Part shown: positions 19,117 to 28,890 of the stretch, in pieces | Position numbering within the stretch: position 1 is the first letter of the stretch | How the letters are laid out: the number at the start of each line of letters is the position of its first letter | From: Polynucleobacter asymbioticus | GTDB taxonomy: Bacteria > Pseudomonadota > Gammaproteobacteria > Burkholderiales > Burkholderiaceae | DNA: 64,000 nucleotides | Direction of reading: 5' to 3' | Assembly: GCF_018687575.1 (NCBI RefSeq) | Contig: NZ_CP061297.1 | Location: forward strand, 998,821 to 1,062,820 | Position numbers and translations under genes: made by a program | Notes under the pieces: generated by a model | Databases searched by the model: none | What the model saw: only the letters and a program-made list of their open reading frames with translations | Told to the model about the DNA's origin: nothing

Positions 19117-19942
19117 GAGCAATATGACGACGAGCAAACCTGAAAAATTGCCAAAAACACCTGGTGAGGCTGGAAAAACAGCGATTCAGGTGGTGGAACG
19201 CATGATGAATCTGCTCGATGCCTTGGCCACCCATGAAGAAGCTAGCAGTCTTAAAAACCTAGCTGAAGAAACCGATTTACACCCCTCTACAGCCCACCGC
19301 ATCCTCAATGACCTAGTTGCCTGCCGATTAGTCGAGCGTGGCGATGGCGGCACCTACCGACTCGGCCTCAAGTTGCTTGAGCTTGGTAATCTCGTTAAAG
19401 CTCGGTTATCTGTTCGAGAAGCGGCGCAAGGGCCAATGCGGGCCTTACATAAACTCACTGGTGAAACCATTAACTTATCAGTACGCCAAGGCGATGAGAT
19501 TGTCTATATCGACCGCGCCTACAGTGAACGCTCTGGTATGCAAGTAGTTCGGGCCATTGGCGGTCGCGCACCACTCCACCTGACATCTGTTGGAAAGTTA
19601 TTTTTAGCGAGCGATGATGCAAGTCAGGTTCGCGCTTATGTCACACGCACTGGTTTGGCCGGTCACACTAGAAATAGCATTACTGAACCCGGGAAATTAG
19701 AATCCGAACTCAATCAAGTTCGTAAATCAGGTCATGCGCGTGATAACGAAGAATTAGAACTAGGTGTCAGTTGCGTTGCTGCTGAGATTTATGATGACAG
19801 CGGTAAATTGGTTGCCGGTCTCTCATTAAGCTCTCCCACCGACCGCATTCAGGCCGACTGGCTAAAGCTACTTCAAGACACGGCCCTACAGATTTCCAAG
19901 GGAATGGGCTACAAACCTAAAATTGGCGACGCTAATTCTTAA
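19115..19942 (+). CDS. IclR family transcriptional regulator
   Basis: Regulator of 275 residues: an N-terminal winged helix-turn-helix (about residues 22-85, including LKNLAEETDLHPSTAHRILN) and an IclR effector domain (about 100-265, ending in the typical SLSSPTDRI segment). The ATG at 19115 is given as the start, but no ribosome site precedes it and a -10-like box overlaps it. The ATG at 19124 (272 residues) on a leaderless mRNA is a real alternative. It converges with the D,D-endopeptidase gene. No neighbouring catabolic operon suggests a target. Confidence 0.9.
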   Translation: MSNMTTSKPEKLPKTPGEAGKTAIQVVERMMNLLDALATHEEASSLKNLAEETDLHPSTAHRILNDLVACRLVERGDGGTYRLGLKLLELGNLVKARLSVREAAQGPMRALHKLTGETINLSVRQGDEIVYIDRAYSERSGMQVVRAIGGRAPLHLTSVGKLFLASDDASQVRAYVTRTGLAGHTRNSITEPGKLESELNQVRKSGHARDNEELELGVSCVAAEIYDDSGKLVAGLSLSSPTDRIQADWLKLLQDTALQISKGMGYKPKIGDANS

Positions 19943-19969
19943 ATGCAATTTCATTTAAGAACAGAATTC

Positions 19970-21010
19970 TTACATTAAGCGACGGATTGCAGTAGGTTCA
20001 CCTGAAGGCATACGCTCATACCAATCGCGCACCCTGACCGCATCAGCAAAACGCGATTGCGTACCAACCGAGTCCAAGAAAACCAAAAGCAAAGGCGTGT
20101 TATTAACACGGGCTTGCATCACCAGGCATTTGCCTGCCGCATTGATAAAGCCGGTCTTTTGTAAACCAATATTCATATCACCAGCACGAACTAAGCGATT
20201 GGTATTGAGAAACTTCTGCGGACGCTTGGCGATAACCATTGTCAACTCAGGCCAAGTAGAGAACTCACGAATCACCTTATATTGGTAAGCAGCACTTAAC
20301 ATGCGCGTGAGATCTTCAGCAGAGGCAACGTTTTCGCTCAGCAAGCCAGTGGGATCTGCAAAATGAGAATGTGTCATACCAATTTCTTTCGCCTTGCGAT
20401 TCATGGCATCGATAAAAGCCTTCATACCACCCGGATAATTACGTCCAAGGGTATAGGCTGCACGATTCTCGGAAGACATCAAAGACAGTAATAAGGCTTC
20501 TTCTCGCGTCAGAACCGTTCCACCAGCAAGACGTGAAGTCCGATAGCTTTGAACATCGTCAGCATTAATGACGATGGTTTCCTCGAGAGGTAATTTGGAG
20601 TCCAGCACAACCATTGCAGTCATTAGCTTCGTAATGGAAGCGATCGGCAAACTGACAGAGGAATTCTTTTCAAAATACACTTCTTTGGTATCTTGGTTCA
20701 CCACCATCGCCACACTCGATTTCAAACTCAAATCATCGTGCTGACCACGCAAGCCCAATGCGGTTGCGAATGAGGGCCTTGCCGCAACAACAGGCTCACT
20801 CGAACGAGTTACCGTAGTGCGAACAGTTTTTGACTTCTTAGTATTCTTAGCAGCTTTCTTAGGCTCTGATTTAGCGGAAGTCTTTGCTGAGCCCTTAGTT
20901 GACTTAGTAGTTTGGGAGTCTTTATTGGCTGCGATAGCCTGAAAAGAAGTGGCTACGCCAAATGCGATGAGTCCAGCTAGAGCGAAGCGCCAAATACGAT
21001 TCAAATACAT
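19970..21010 (-). CDS. pbpG: D-alanyl-D-alanine endopeptidase (PBP7-like, peptidase S11)
   Basis: Exported peptidoglycan hydrolase of 346 residues that cuts D-Ala-meso-DAP cross-links. There is a signal peptide at about residues 1-27. A lysine- and threonine-rich linker of about 45 residues (KSTKGSAKTSAKSEPKK and on) comes before the catalytic domain. The penicillin-binding motifs are SITK (nucleophile Ser), SEN (in MSSENRAA) and KTG (KTGFINAAGK). The basic linker is longer than in E. coli PBP7 and may contact the wall or outer membrane. It is convergent with iclR. Confidence 0.92.
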   Translation of the reverse strand: MYLNRIWRFALAGLIAFGVATSFQAIAANKDSQTTKSTKGSAKTSAKSEPKKAAKNTKKSKTVRTTVTRSSEPVVAARPSFATALGLRGQHDDLSLKSSVAMVVNQDTKEVYFEKNSSVSLPIASITKLMTAMVVLDSKLPLEETIVINADDVQSYRTSRLAGGTVLTREEALLLSLMSSENRAAYTLGRNYPGGMKAFIDAMNRKAKEIGMTHSHFADPTGLLSENVASAEDLTRMLSAAYQYKVIREFSTWPELTMVIAKRPQKFLNTNRLVRAGDMNIGLQKTGFINAAGKCLVMQARVNNTPLLLVFLDSVGTQSRFADAVRVRDWYERMPSGEPTAIRRLM

Positions 21011-21118
21011 CCCAAAATGCCTTCCAAAACTTTTAACATACCGAATAATAAATAACTTTTGCCTCTAAACCGCTCTTATTGCATGTCACATCAAAAAATA
21101 ACTCTATTTATCGCAGTC

Positions 21119-22006
21119 CTATTCAGCAATGGTGGCAACAGTACTTGTTTGCCCACGATTTACCAGCACAACCCCAGTCATAGTAAGCAACAAGCCCCCT
21201 GCCATCAATAAAGTAAAGGGCTCATCAAATAAGAACCATGCCATCACTGCAGTAGTAGGTGGCGTCAGATATAAGAGGCTCGTCACCTTGGTAGCAGCCC
21301 CTTTGCGAATCATCATAAAGAGCAAGCTAATAGATCCAATCGATAACGGGAAAATAGCCCAAAGTAAAGCTCCAACGACAGGGACATTCCAAACCATTTC
21401 TCCAGACTCGAAGAAATACATGCAGATAAAGCACAAAACGGCTGAGACCCCAAACTGAATTGATGAGCCTGCACGAAGGTCAAATACTGGACAGAATTTC
21501 TTTTGGTAAAGCGTGCCAAAGGTAATAGAAAGCAAGGCAGCAAAAGCAAGGATGTAACTTAATAAAGGAATATGCGCAAAACCAATTTTCTCTGCAACCA
21601 CCAAAGCCACACCAGTAAATCCAAAAGCTAACCCTATCCATTGGCGCCCAGTGACTTTCTCAGATACCCAAGCAGCAAACCAAGCGGTCAAGATGGGCTG
21701 TAAGCCGACAATAATGGCGACTAAACCAGCAGTCATACCTAAGCGGACCGCAAACCAAACGCCAAGCAGATAACCAAATTGAAGCAATACGCCCGCTACA
21801 GCAATGTGCTTGATTTGCGACCAGCTTGGCCAACTGATTTTCCATACCAAACTCAGACAGGCCATGGCCATTAAAACACCTGCAAATCGCCAAAACAAAA
21901 AGCCAGCTGGCTCCACATAAGGCATTGCCAAGCGTGCAATGACAAAGCCAGTACTCCAGATCAATACAAATAATGGGGCAATTAAGCTGTCAAGCTTCAA
22001 TCTCAT
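21119..22006 (-). CDS. EamA/DMT superfamily transporter
   Basis: Inner-membrane protein of 295 residues with about ten predicted spans in two EamA repeats (roughly residues 5-140 and 150-285). The repeat ends are recognisable as PILTAWFAAWVSEKVTGRQW and PPTTAVMAWFLFDEPFT, a pattern typical of drug/metabolite exporters. The substrate is unknown. The gene stands alone, divergent from the phasin gene with about 200 bases between them. Confidence 0.87.
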   Translation of the reverse strand: MRLKLDSLIAPLFVLIWSTGFVIARLAMPYVEPAGFLFWRFAGVLMAMACLSLVWKISWPSWSQIKHIAVAGVLLQFGYLLGVWFAVRLGMTAGLVAIIVGLQPILTAWFAAWVSEKVTGRQWIGLAFGFTGVALVVAEKIGFAHIPLLSYILAFAALLSITFGTLYQKKFCPVFDLRAGSSIQFGVSAVLCFICMYFFESGEMVWNVPVVGALLWAIFPLSIGSISLLFMMIRKGAATKVTSLLYLTPPTTAVMAWFLFDEPFTLLMAGGLLLTMTGVVLVNRGQTSTVATIAE

Positions 22007-22145
22007 AGATAACTTGTTGAAAATGTGGAGTTTTTTGAATAATTCTTGATTTTAGGCTTTTTTAGAACCCCGACCTTCATTTCGCAGCATTATTTATTCA
22101 ATGATGCAGTGCACCATAAATACTGTAAGATAGTCAGAATATAAA

Positions 22146-22173
22146 TTGACAATGTCCAAATAAAGCTCATAGT
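22146..22173 (+). promoter_or_regulatory. Candidate promoter of the phasin gene
   Basis: A perfect -35 TTGACA (22146-22151), 16 bases, then CATAGT (22168-22173; four of six). It sits about 35 bases before the phasin ATG. The -10 is weak, so the assignment is tentative. Confidence 0.35.
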
Positions 22174-22207
22174 GAGTCATGATGGCATCCACTTAAAAAG
22201 GATTGAA

Positions 22208-22774
22208 ATGAACTTAACGCCTGAACAAATCGCAGCGGCGCAAAAAGCCAATTTAGAAACTTTAAGTGGACTGACCAATCAAGCACTTAAAAGCATTGAG
22301 CAATTGGTCGAACTCAATATGCATATAGCTAAGCAAAGCTTAGGTGAAAGCATGAGCAGTGCAAAAAAAGCATTAGAAATAAAAGACATTCAACAGCTCC
22401 TCGCCCATCAAGCTGAGGCAGTTCAGCCCATGGCTGAAAAAATTATGGCCTATAGCCGTCATCTTTATGAGTTGGCTCATGAGACCCAAGCCAGCTTTAC
22501 CAAATCTGCCGAACAAGAATTACAAGCAGGTCAGAAAAAAATTAATGCCCTGGTAGAAGACTGGACCAAAAATGCTCCTGCAGGATCTGAAGCGGCAGTT
22601 ACTGCTATGAAACAAGCAATCGCATCCGCGACCAATGTATTTGAAACCAGTCAAAAGGCTGTGAAGCATGCAGTTGAGGTAGCTCAAACTAATTTGAATA
22701 ACGCTACTAGCTCAGTTGAGAAGACCATGAAAACTGCTGGCAAGCCTGCAAGTAAACCTACTAAGAAGAAATAA
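22208..22774 (+). CDS. phaP: Phasin family protein
   Basis: Granule-coating protein of 188 residues. The ATG at 22208 is chosen because it has an AAAGGA site and gives MNLTPEQIAAAQKANLETL, a typical PhaP N-terminus; the open frame begins 12 codons earlier. The protein is almost wholly helical, without cysteine or tryptophan-rich regions apart from one DWTKN, and ends in a lysine-rich tail (GKPASKPTKKK). Phasins coat polyhydroxybutyrate inclusions. This indicates PHB storage, although the polymerase genes are not in the window. Confidence 0.92.
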   Translation: MNLTPEQIAAAQKANLETLSGLTNQALKSIEQLVELNMHIAKQSLGESMSSAKKALEIKDIQQLLAHQAEAVQPMAEKIMAYSRHLYELAHETQASFTKSAEQELQAGQKKINALVEDWTKNAPAGSEAAVTAMKQAIASATNVFETSQKAVKHAVEVAQTNLNNATSSVEKTMKTAGKPASKPTKKK

Positions 22775-22810
22775 GTTTTTAGTTCAGCTACATTGCTGCA
22801 GCTTGAATAG

Positions 22811-22838
22811 AAAAGCCCCGATCTCTCGGGGCTTTTTC
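22811..22838. terminator. Bidirectional terminator between phasin and lpdA
   Basis: An 11-bp stem (22811-22821 with 22826-22836) containing GCCCCGA/TCGGGGC and a four-base loop, with A and T runs on the two sides. It serves the phasin gene and the converging PDH operon. Confidence 0.92.
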
Positions 22839-22868
22839 TTAGCCAGAAAATGAGGGTTACTAATTCAT

Positions 22869-24659
22869 TTAATGGGTTTTCTTTTTTACCGGCGGCAGAT
22901 CAGTGCAATGGCCCAAAGCAGCCTCAGCAGCCAATCCAACCGACTCACCTAGAGTTGGGTGCGGGTGAATTGTTTTACCAATATCCACCGCATCAGCACC
23001 CATCTCAATTGCAAGACAAACCTCGCCAATCAAGTCACCAGCATGTGTACCCACAATACCGCCACCGATGATGCGCTTGCTGGTAGCGTCAAAAATGAGT
23101 TTGGTAAAGCCTTCGTCACGGCCATTGGCAATGGCTCTACCGCTGGCAGCCCAAGGGAATAAGCCTTTTTCGTAAGCGATGCCCTGAGCTTTGCACTGCT
23201 CCTCTGTCAAACCAGCCCAAGCTACTTCAGGATCGGTATACGCAACAGATGGAATTTGTTTGGCGTCAAAGTAAGATTTTTCACCTGCAGCCGCTTCAGC
23301 TGCAACGTGACCCTCATGCACCGCCTTATGAGCAAGCATAGGTTGGCCAACGATATCGCCAATAGCGAAGATGTGATTAACATTAGTACGCATTTGATTG
23401 TCGACTGGTATAAAGCCCCGCTCGTCCACAATAACTCCTGCAGCAGAGGCATCAATCTTCTTACCGTTAGGTGTGCGGCCAACTGCAACCAATACTAAAT
23501 CGTAAGTCTGAGCTTCTGCGGGAGCGCCCTCACCTTCAAAGCTAACCTGAATACCGTCAGCTTTGACTTCGGCTTTAGAGGCACGAGTCTTGAGCATGAT
23601 CTTTTCAAAACGGCCGGCATTGAATTTCTCCCAAACCTTTTCTAAATCACGATCAGCACCTGCCATCAGGCCATCCATCATTTCGGCAATATCAATACGA
23701 GAGCCTAGCGTGCTGTAGACCGTCGCCATCTCCAAACCAATAATTCCGCCACCAATGACTAACATCCGCTTTGGAATGCTCTTGAGTAATAAGGCCCCTG
23801 TACTATCCACAATGCGTGGATCTTCCGGCAAGAACGGCAGCTTAACCGGTTGACTTCCCGCCGCAATGATTGCCTTCTGAAAACGAATCACTTCCTTTTG
23901 ACCGGCTAAGTCTTGGCCGTCACCTTTTGTAAGCTCAACCTCAACATGATTGGCATCCAAGAAGCGACCTAGACCACGCACTACAGTTACTTTGCGTGCT
24001 TTAGCCATCCCAGCTAATCCACCCGTTAACTTGGCGATAACAGAGTCTTTATAGCCGCGCAGTTGATCGATTTCAATTTTTGGGGCTCCATAACTAATGC
24101 CATGCTTAGACATAGTCTTGACTTCATCCATCACTGCCGTTGTATGCAGCAAGGCTTTGGATGGAATACAACCTACGTTCAAGCAAACACCACCTAAGGT
24201 CGCATAACGCTCTATCAAGATAGTGCTCATGCCTAAATCCGCACTTCGGAATGCGGCACTATATCCACCAGGGCCAGCACCTAAGACGAGCACCTCACAC
24301 TCATGATCCACTTTGCCGCTATATTGACCTGCAATAGGAGCACTGATCACAGGAGTGGCTGCTGGAGCAGGTGCAGGAGATAAACTTGCGACAGGTGTCG
24401 AAGCCTGGGGTACTGCAGCTGCCCCTACTTCAATTTCTGCAACAGCACTACCCTTGCTAACTTTGTCGCCAGCTTTTACAGAGATACTCAAAATGGTTCC
24501 AGCAGAATCTGCCGGCACTTCCATAGTTGCTTTGTCGGATTCCAGAACCAGTAAGGGCTGTTCCTTTTCAATAACATCGCCAACCTTGATGAGCACTTCA
24601 ATTACCGGTACATCTGAATAATCACCAATATCCGGTACGAGAATAATTTGCTTAGCCAT
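22869..24659 (-). CDS. lpdA: Dihydrolipoyl dehydrogenase (E3) with N-terminal lipoyl domain
   Basis: FAD enzyme of 596 residues that reoxidises lipoamide in the pyruvate dehydrogenase complex. It starts with a full lipoyl domain (about residues 1-80, lipoylation lysine in ESDKATMEVPAD), then an Ala/Pro-rich linker (about 80-115), then the E3 core. The core shows GAGPGGYSAAFR, the redox pair in GGVCLNVGCIPSK and the C-terminal catalytic HPHPTLGES. The lipoyl-E3 fusion is a known arrangement in Betaproteobacteria. It is the last gene of aceE-aceF-lpdA, nine bases after aceF. Confidence 0.96.
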   Translation of the reverse strand: MAKQIILVPDIGDYSDVPVIEVLIKVGDVIEKEQPLLVLESDKATMEVPADSAGTILSISVKAGDKVSKGSAVAEIEVGAAAVPQASTPVASLSPAPAPAATPVISAPIAGQYSGKVDHECEVLVLGAGPGGYSAAFRSADLGMSTILIERYATLGGVCLNVGCIPSKALLHTTAVMDEVKTMSKHGISYGAPKIEIDQLRGYKDSVIAKLTGGLAGMAKARKVTVVRGLGRFLDANHVEVELTKGDGQDLAGQKEVIRFQKAIIAAGSQPVKLPFLPEDPRIVDSTGALLLKSIPKRMLVIGGGIIGLEMATVYSTLGSRIDIAEMMDGLMAGADRDLEKVWEKFNAGRFEKIMLKTRASKAEVKADGIQVSFEGEGAPAEAQTYDLVLVAVGRTPNGKKIDASAAGVIVDERGFIPVDNQMRTNVNHIFAIGDIVGQPMLAHKAVHEGHVAAEAAAGEKSYFDAKQIPSVAYTDPEVAWAGLTEEQCKAQGIAYEKGLFPWAASGRAIANGRDEGFTKLIFDATSKRIIGGGIVGTHAGDLIGEVCLAIEMGADAVDIGKTIHPHPTLGESVGLAAEAALGHCTDLPPVKKKTH

Positions 24660-24668
24660 ATCTTTTCC

Positions 24669-25976
24669 TTAAAGCGCTGCGCGACGGAAGTCGGACATCA
24701 GCTGAGCGATATAGACATTAAAACGCGTTGCCAAAGCACCATCAATCACGCGATGGTCGGCACTCAGTGACAATGGGCAAATTAAACGCGGAACAAATTG
24801 CTTGCCATCCCAAACGGGTTTCATGGCAGCCTTACTTACACCTAAGATAGCCACTTCAGGTGCATTCACGATAGGAGAGAAATACGTACCACCAATGCCA
24901 CCTAAAGAAGAGATCGTAAAGCTAGCACCCTGCATTTGTTCTGGCTTTAACTTACCATCACGTGCAAGCGCTGCTAACTCTGAGGTTTCACGAGCAAGCT
25001 CGAAGATACCTTTTTTATCAGCATCACGTATCACCGGCACCACCAAACCATTTGGCGTATCTGCGGCGAAAGCAATATTGAAGTACTTCTTCAATACCAA
25101 GTCATCACCGTCGATGGAGCTATTGAACTCAGGGTACTTCTTCAGTGCTGCAACGGCAGCTTTCATCAAGAACGCTAGCATTGTGATTTTGAGACCCTGC
25201 TTCTCATTCTCTTTATTCGTGAGAATTCTAAATGCCTCAAGATCGGTAATATCCGCATCTTCGTGATAAGTCACGGCAGGAATCATGACCCAGTTGCGGC
25301 CTAAGTTCGCAGCAGTCAACTTCTTAATACGATTTAATGGCTGACGCTCTGTCTCGCCAAATTTGGAAAAATCAACTTTAGGCCAAGGGATTAAATTCAG
25401 ACCACCTAAGCTTCCGCCAGACGCATTGGATACGTTTCCAGGGCCGCCACTCATCGCAGCTTTTACAAAGGCCTGAACGTCTTCCTGTGTAATTCTGCCT
25501 TTAGGTCCCGATCCTTTAACTTGATGAACGGTAACACCAAGTTCACGGGCAAATTTACGCACGGAAGGACTTGCGTGACTTGCGGTGGGATCAACCTCAA
25601 CTGGAGTATTGCTAACAGGGGGTGGTGCAGGTGCGCGCACAATCGGTGGCTCCACTTTTGGTGCTGGGGCTGCAACAGGCTCTGCCTTCGCTGCTACTGG
25701 AGCAGCAGCTTGAGTTGCTGCTGGAGCTGAAGCGCCACTTTCTTCAAGCACCAGAACGATGGCGCCCTCTGAAATCGAGTCCCCCACCTTAATCTTGACT
25801 TCTTTCACAACGCCGGAATGTGATGAGGGGACATCCATAGTTGCTTTATCTGATTCAAGCACAACAATAGACTGCTCTTTTTCAACACGATCACCGGCTT
25901 TTACCAATACCTCGATGACAGGCACATCTTTGTAATCCCCAATATCCGGGACTTTAATATCAATTAGTTGGCTCAT
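24669..25976 (-). CDS. aceF: Dihydrolipoyllysine-residue acetyltransferase (PDH E2)
   Basis: Core acetyltransferase of pyruvate dehydrogenase (435 residues). It has one lipoyl domain (residues about 1-78, lysine in ESDKATMDVPSS), an Ala/Pro linker, a peripheral-subunit-binding domain near residues 132-168 (ASPSVRKFARELG, GRITQEDV), a second linker, and the catalytic domain ending in SLSADHRVIDGA with the active histidine. With one lipoyl domain here and another on E3, the complex differs from the three-lipoyl E. coli E2. It lies between aceE and lpdA. Confidence 0.96.
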   Translation of the reverse strand: MSQLIDIKVPDIGDYKDVPVIEVLVKAGDRVEKEQSIVVLESDKATMDVPSSHSGVVKEVKIKVGDSISEGAIVLVLEESGASAPAATQAAAPVAAKAEPVAAPAPKVEPPIVRAPAPPPVSNTPVEVDPTASHASPSVRKFARELGVTVHQVKGSGPKGRITQEDVQAFVKAAMSGGPGNVSNASGGSLGGLNLIPWPKVDFSKFGETERQPLNRIKKLTAANLGRNWVMIPAVTYHEDADITDLEAFRILTNKENEKQGLKITMLAFLMKAAVAALKKYPEFNSSIDGDDLVLKKYFNIAFAADTPNGLVVPVIRDADKKGIFELARETSELAALARDGKLKPEQMQGASFTISSLGGIGGTYFSPIVNAPEVAILGVSKAAMKPVWDGKQFVPRLICPLSLSADHRVIDGALATRFNVYIAQLMSDFRRAAL

Positions 25977-25991
25977 AGTCTCTGTCTCTTA

Positions 25992-28688
25992 TCAAACCGT
26001 CATTGGGTTTGGTTTGGTGATATCGATTTCATATTTCTTAATCGCTTCTGCTAGCTTTTGGCGATCAAGCTGACCTGCATCCACCAAAGAACGCAATGCG
26101 GTTAGGACAATCCAGCGACGATCGACTTCAAAGAAATCACGTAATTTTTCGCGAGTATCTGAACGGCCAAAGCCATCAGTACCTAGAACCTCGAAACGAC
26201 GACCCATATGCTGAATTGCAGGGCGAATTTGCTCTGCAAATAGTCGTACATAGTCAGTAGCAGCAACAATTGGTCCAGCAGTATCTTTAAGGCACTTCTC
26301 TACGTGCGATAAAGCAGGTGCAGCCGTTGGATTAAGTAGATTATTGCGATGAACTGCGTTCCAATCTCGACCTAACTCGGTAAAGCTTGGGCAACCCCAC
26401 AGATCAGAAGAAACTCCCCAATCTTTATGGAGGATTTCAGCAGCTTCAATCACTTCTCGGAAAATCGTGCCTGAACCTAAGAGCTGTACACGCAGTTTCG
26501 CATTGGTATCACCAACCGACTTCAGCTTGTACATTCCTTTAATAATGTCTTGCTCTGCACCTTTTGGCATTGCTGGATGAGCGTAGTTCTCATTCATCAA
26601 AGTGATGTAGTAATAGACGTCTTCTTGTTCAGCTAACATGCGGCGCATACCATCCTGAATCACTACTGCCACTTCAAATGAGAATGAAGGATCGTAGCTA
26701 ATACAGTTTGGAATTGCGGCACTCCATACTTGACTATGGCCATCTTCGTGCTGAAGACCTTCACCATTTAAAGTAGTTCTACCAGCAGTACCGCCTAATA
26801 AGAATCCACGGCTACGCATATCGCCGGCAGCCCAGCAGAGGTCGCCAATGCGTTGGAATCCAAACATGGAATAGAAGATGTAGAAAGGCAACATCGGTAC
26901 ACCATGAGTTGAGTAAGCAGTTGCAGCGGCGATCCAGTCGCACATACCACCTGCCTCATTAATACCTTCTTGCAAAATCTGACCAGTCTTATCCTCTTTA
27001 TAGAACATCAATTGATCATGATCTTCTGGGGTGTAAAGCTGACCTAATTGATTCCAAATTCCGAGCTGACGGAACATGCCCTCCATACCAAAGGTACGAG
27101 ACTCGTCCGGAACAATCGGAACTACACGTTTACCAATCACCTTGTCACGCACAATGGTGTTGAGAATACGTACAAAGGCCATCGTTGTAGAAATCTCACG
27201 TCCTTCGGTAGTAGCCTCAAGCAGCGGAGAAAATACATCCAATGCTGGCACCGGCAGGCTTTCAGCTTTCATGCGACGCTGCGGCAAGTAGCCACCCAAT
27301 TCTTGGCGACGCGCTTTCATATACTCAAGTTCTGGACTGCCTTCAGCAAATTTCACTAAAGGCATTTCTTCTAATTGCTCATCTTTTACAGGGATCTCAA
27401 AACGATCACGGAAGCGACGAACGTCATCTGAATTCATCTTCTTGGCTTGGTGTGCAATATTCATCGCCTCACCTGAGCTACCCATACCGTAACCTTTAAT
27501 GGTGTGAGCTAAGATCACTGTAGGTTGATCTTTATGATTTACAGCAGAATGAAAAGCTGCAAATACCTTATGCGGATCGTGACCACCACGATTCAGTTGC
27601 CAAATCTCATCATCGCTCCAGTCACTCACTAGCGACTTGAGCTCAGGAGTGTTGAATACGATCTCGCGGACATAAGCGCCACTCTTCGCTTTCATGGTTT
27701 GATACTCGCCATCCACGATTTCGCCAAGGCGCTGCATCAAGATGCCTTTTTTATCGCGCGCAAACAAAGCATCCCAATGACCGCCCCAAACTACCTTGAT
27801 GACATTCCAACCCGCTCCACGGAATTCACCTTCAAGCTCTTGAATAATCTTGCCGTTTCCGCGAACAGGACCATCAAGGCGTTGCAAGTTGCAGTTCACA
27901 ACAAAAATAAGATTGTCTAATTTTTCACGACCCGCCATACCGATTGCACCGAGTGATTCTGGCTCATCAGTTTCACCATCACCGAGGAAGGCCCAAACTT
28001 TGCGCCCTTCAGCCTTGATAAAGCCACGATCTTGCATATAGCGCATAAAGCGAGCTTGATAAATAGCCATGATGGGTCCAAGACCCATAGAGACTGTCGG
28101 GAACTGCCAGAAATCCGGCATCAACCAGGGATGTGGATAACTAGAAATACCCTTACCGCCAACTTCTTGACGGAAGTTATTCAACTGCTCGTCTGACAAG
28201 CGGCCAAGCATATAGGCGCGAGCATAAACACCTGGGGCTGAGTGTCCTTGAACAAAAATGAGGTCGCCACCGTGATCTGGAGATGGGGCATGCCAAAAAT
28301 GATTAAAGCCGACATCATATAAAGTAGCGGCCGACTGGAAAGATGAAATATGTCCACCAACGTTCGTATCTTTATTGGCACGCAGAACCATCGCCATTGC
28401 GTTCCAACGTGTGTAGGAACGAATGCGGTGCTCAACATTCTGATCTCCAGGTAAGCGTGCTTGCTGCTCTACCGGAATCGTATTGATATAAGGAGTTTCT
28501 GCATGGAACGGTTGATTGACACCGTTTACACGAGCATGTGAAATTTGCTGGTCAATTAAATAAGCCGCGCGCTCTGGGCCTTCATTGCGAATTACGCCAT
28601 CTAGCGCTTGAAGCCATTCCTGGGTTTCGCCTGGATCCGCATCTTGCTTACCTGCGCTACCTAAAATTTGATCTGGAACTGCTGCCAT
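25992..28688 (-). CDS. aceE: Pyruvate dehydrogenase E1 component (homodimeric)
   Basis: Thiamine-diphosphate enzyme of 898 residues that decarboxylates pyruvate and reductively acetylates E2. It is the homodimeric AceE type, about the same length as E. coli (887). The ThDP motif begins at GDGETDEPES near residue 232, and segments QGHSAPGVYARAYMLGRL and TVILAHTIKGYGMG are typical. A strong GGAGG ribosome site precedes the ATG. It is the first gene of the operon and divergent from the PAS sensor kinase, with about 200 bases between them. Confidence 0.97.
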   Translation of the reverse strand: MAAVPDQILGSAGKQDADPGETQEWLQALDGVIRNEGPERAAYLIDQQISHARVNGVNQPFHAETPYINTIPVEQQARLPGDQNVEHRIRSYTRWNAMAMVLRANKDTNVGGHISSFQSAATLYDVGFNHFWHAPSPDHGGDLIFVQGHSAPGVYARAYMLGRLSDEQLNNFRQEVGGKGISSYPHPWLMPDFWQFPTVSMGLGPIMAIYQARFMRYMQDRGFIKAEGRKVWAFLGDGETDEPESLGAIGMAGREKLDNLIFVVNCNLQRLDGPVRGNGKIIQELEGEFRGAGWNVIKVVWGGHWDALFARDKKGILMQRLGEIVDGEYQTMKAKSGAYVREIVFNTPELKSLVSDWSDDEIWQLNRGGHDPHKVFAAFHSAVNHKDQPTVILAHTIKGYGMGSSGEAMNIAHQAKKMNSDDVRRFRDRFEIPVKDEQLEEMPLVKFAEGSPELEYMKARRQELGGYLPQRRMKAESLPVPALDVFSPLLEATTEGREISTTMAFVRILNTIVRDKVIGKRVVPIVPDESRTFGMEGMFRQLGIWNQLGQLYTPEDHDQLMFYKEDKTGQILQEGINEAGGMCDWIAAATAYSTHGVPMLPFYIFYSMFGFQRIGDLCWAAGDMRSRGFLLGGTAGRTTLNGEGLQHEDGHSQVWSAAIPNCISYDPSFSFEVAVVIQDGMRRMLAEQEDVYYYITLMNENYAHPAMPKGAEQDIIKGMYKLKSVGDTNAKLRVQLLGSGTIFREVIEAAEILHKDWGVSSDLWGCPSFTELGRDWNAVHRNNLLNPTAAPALSHVEKCLKDTAGPIVAATDYVRLFAEQIRPAIQHMGRRFEVLGTDGFGRSDTREKLRDFFEVDRRWIVLTALRSLVDAGQLDRQKLAEAIKKYEIDITKPNPMTV

Positions 28689-28890
28689 AAACTGCCTCCA
28701 TTAGTCACATCGGTCTTATTTATTCACTCTATAGGCAATATTCTAGGAAGGTCTATGGGTGTAAACAAGCAATTTTCCACATAATGATAATATTTCTCAC
28801 TATGTGATATTTTATTGCAGCGCACTCAAATGAGCCAAAAAGCCAAAAACGCTGAGAAAGCCTATCTATAGGGCAAAATATGCGGATTAC
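28689..28890. promoter_or_regulatory. Divergent control region between aceE and the sensor kinase
   Basis: AT-rich region that must hold promoters for both directions. The clearest symmetric element is TCACTATGTGA at 28797-28807 (four-base arms, three-base centre) inside a run of TATT/AATA. I cannot pick a -35/-10 pair with confidence on either strand. Confidence 0.4.

Noticed and set aside
22105..22113. TGCAGTGCA upstream of the phasin gene as a PhaR operator
   Set aside because: The match is short and does not clearly fit a known PhaR consensus; no second copy is present.
24355..24621. An 88-codon plus-strand frame opposite lpdA rich in Ala, Gly and Thr
   Set aside because: It mirrors the Ala/Pro linker of the E3 lipoyl region on the other strand.
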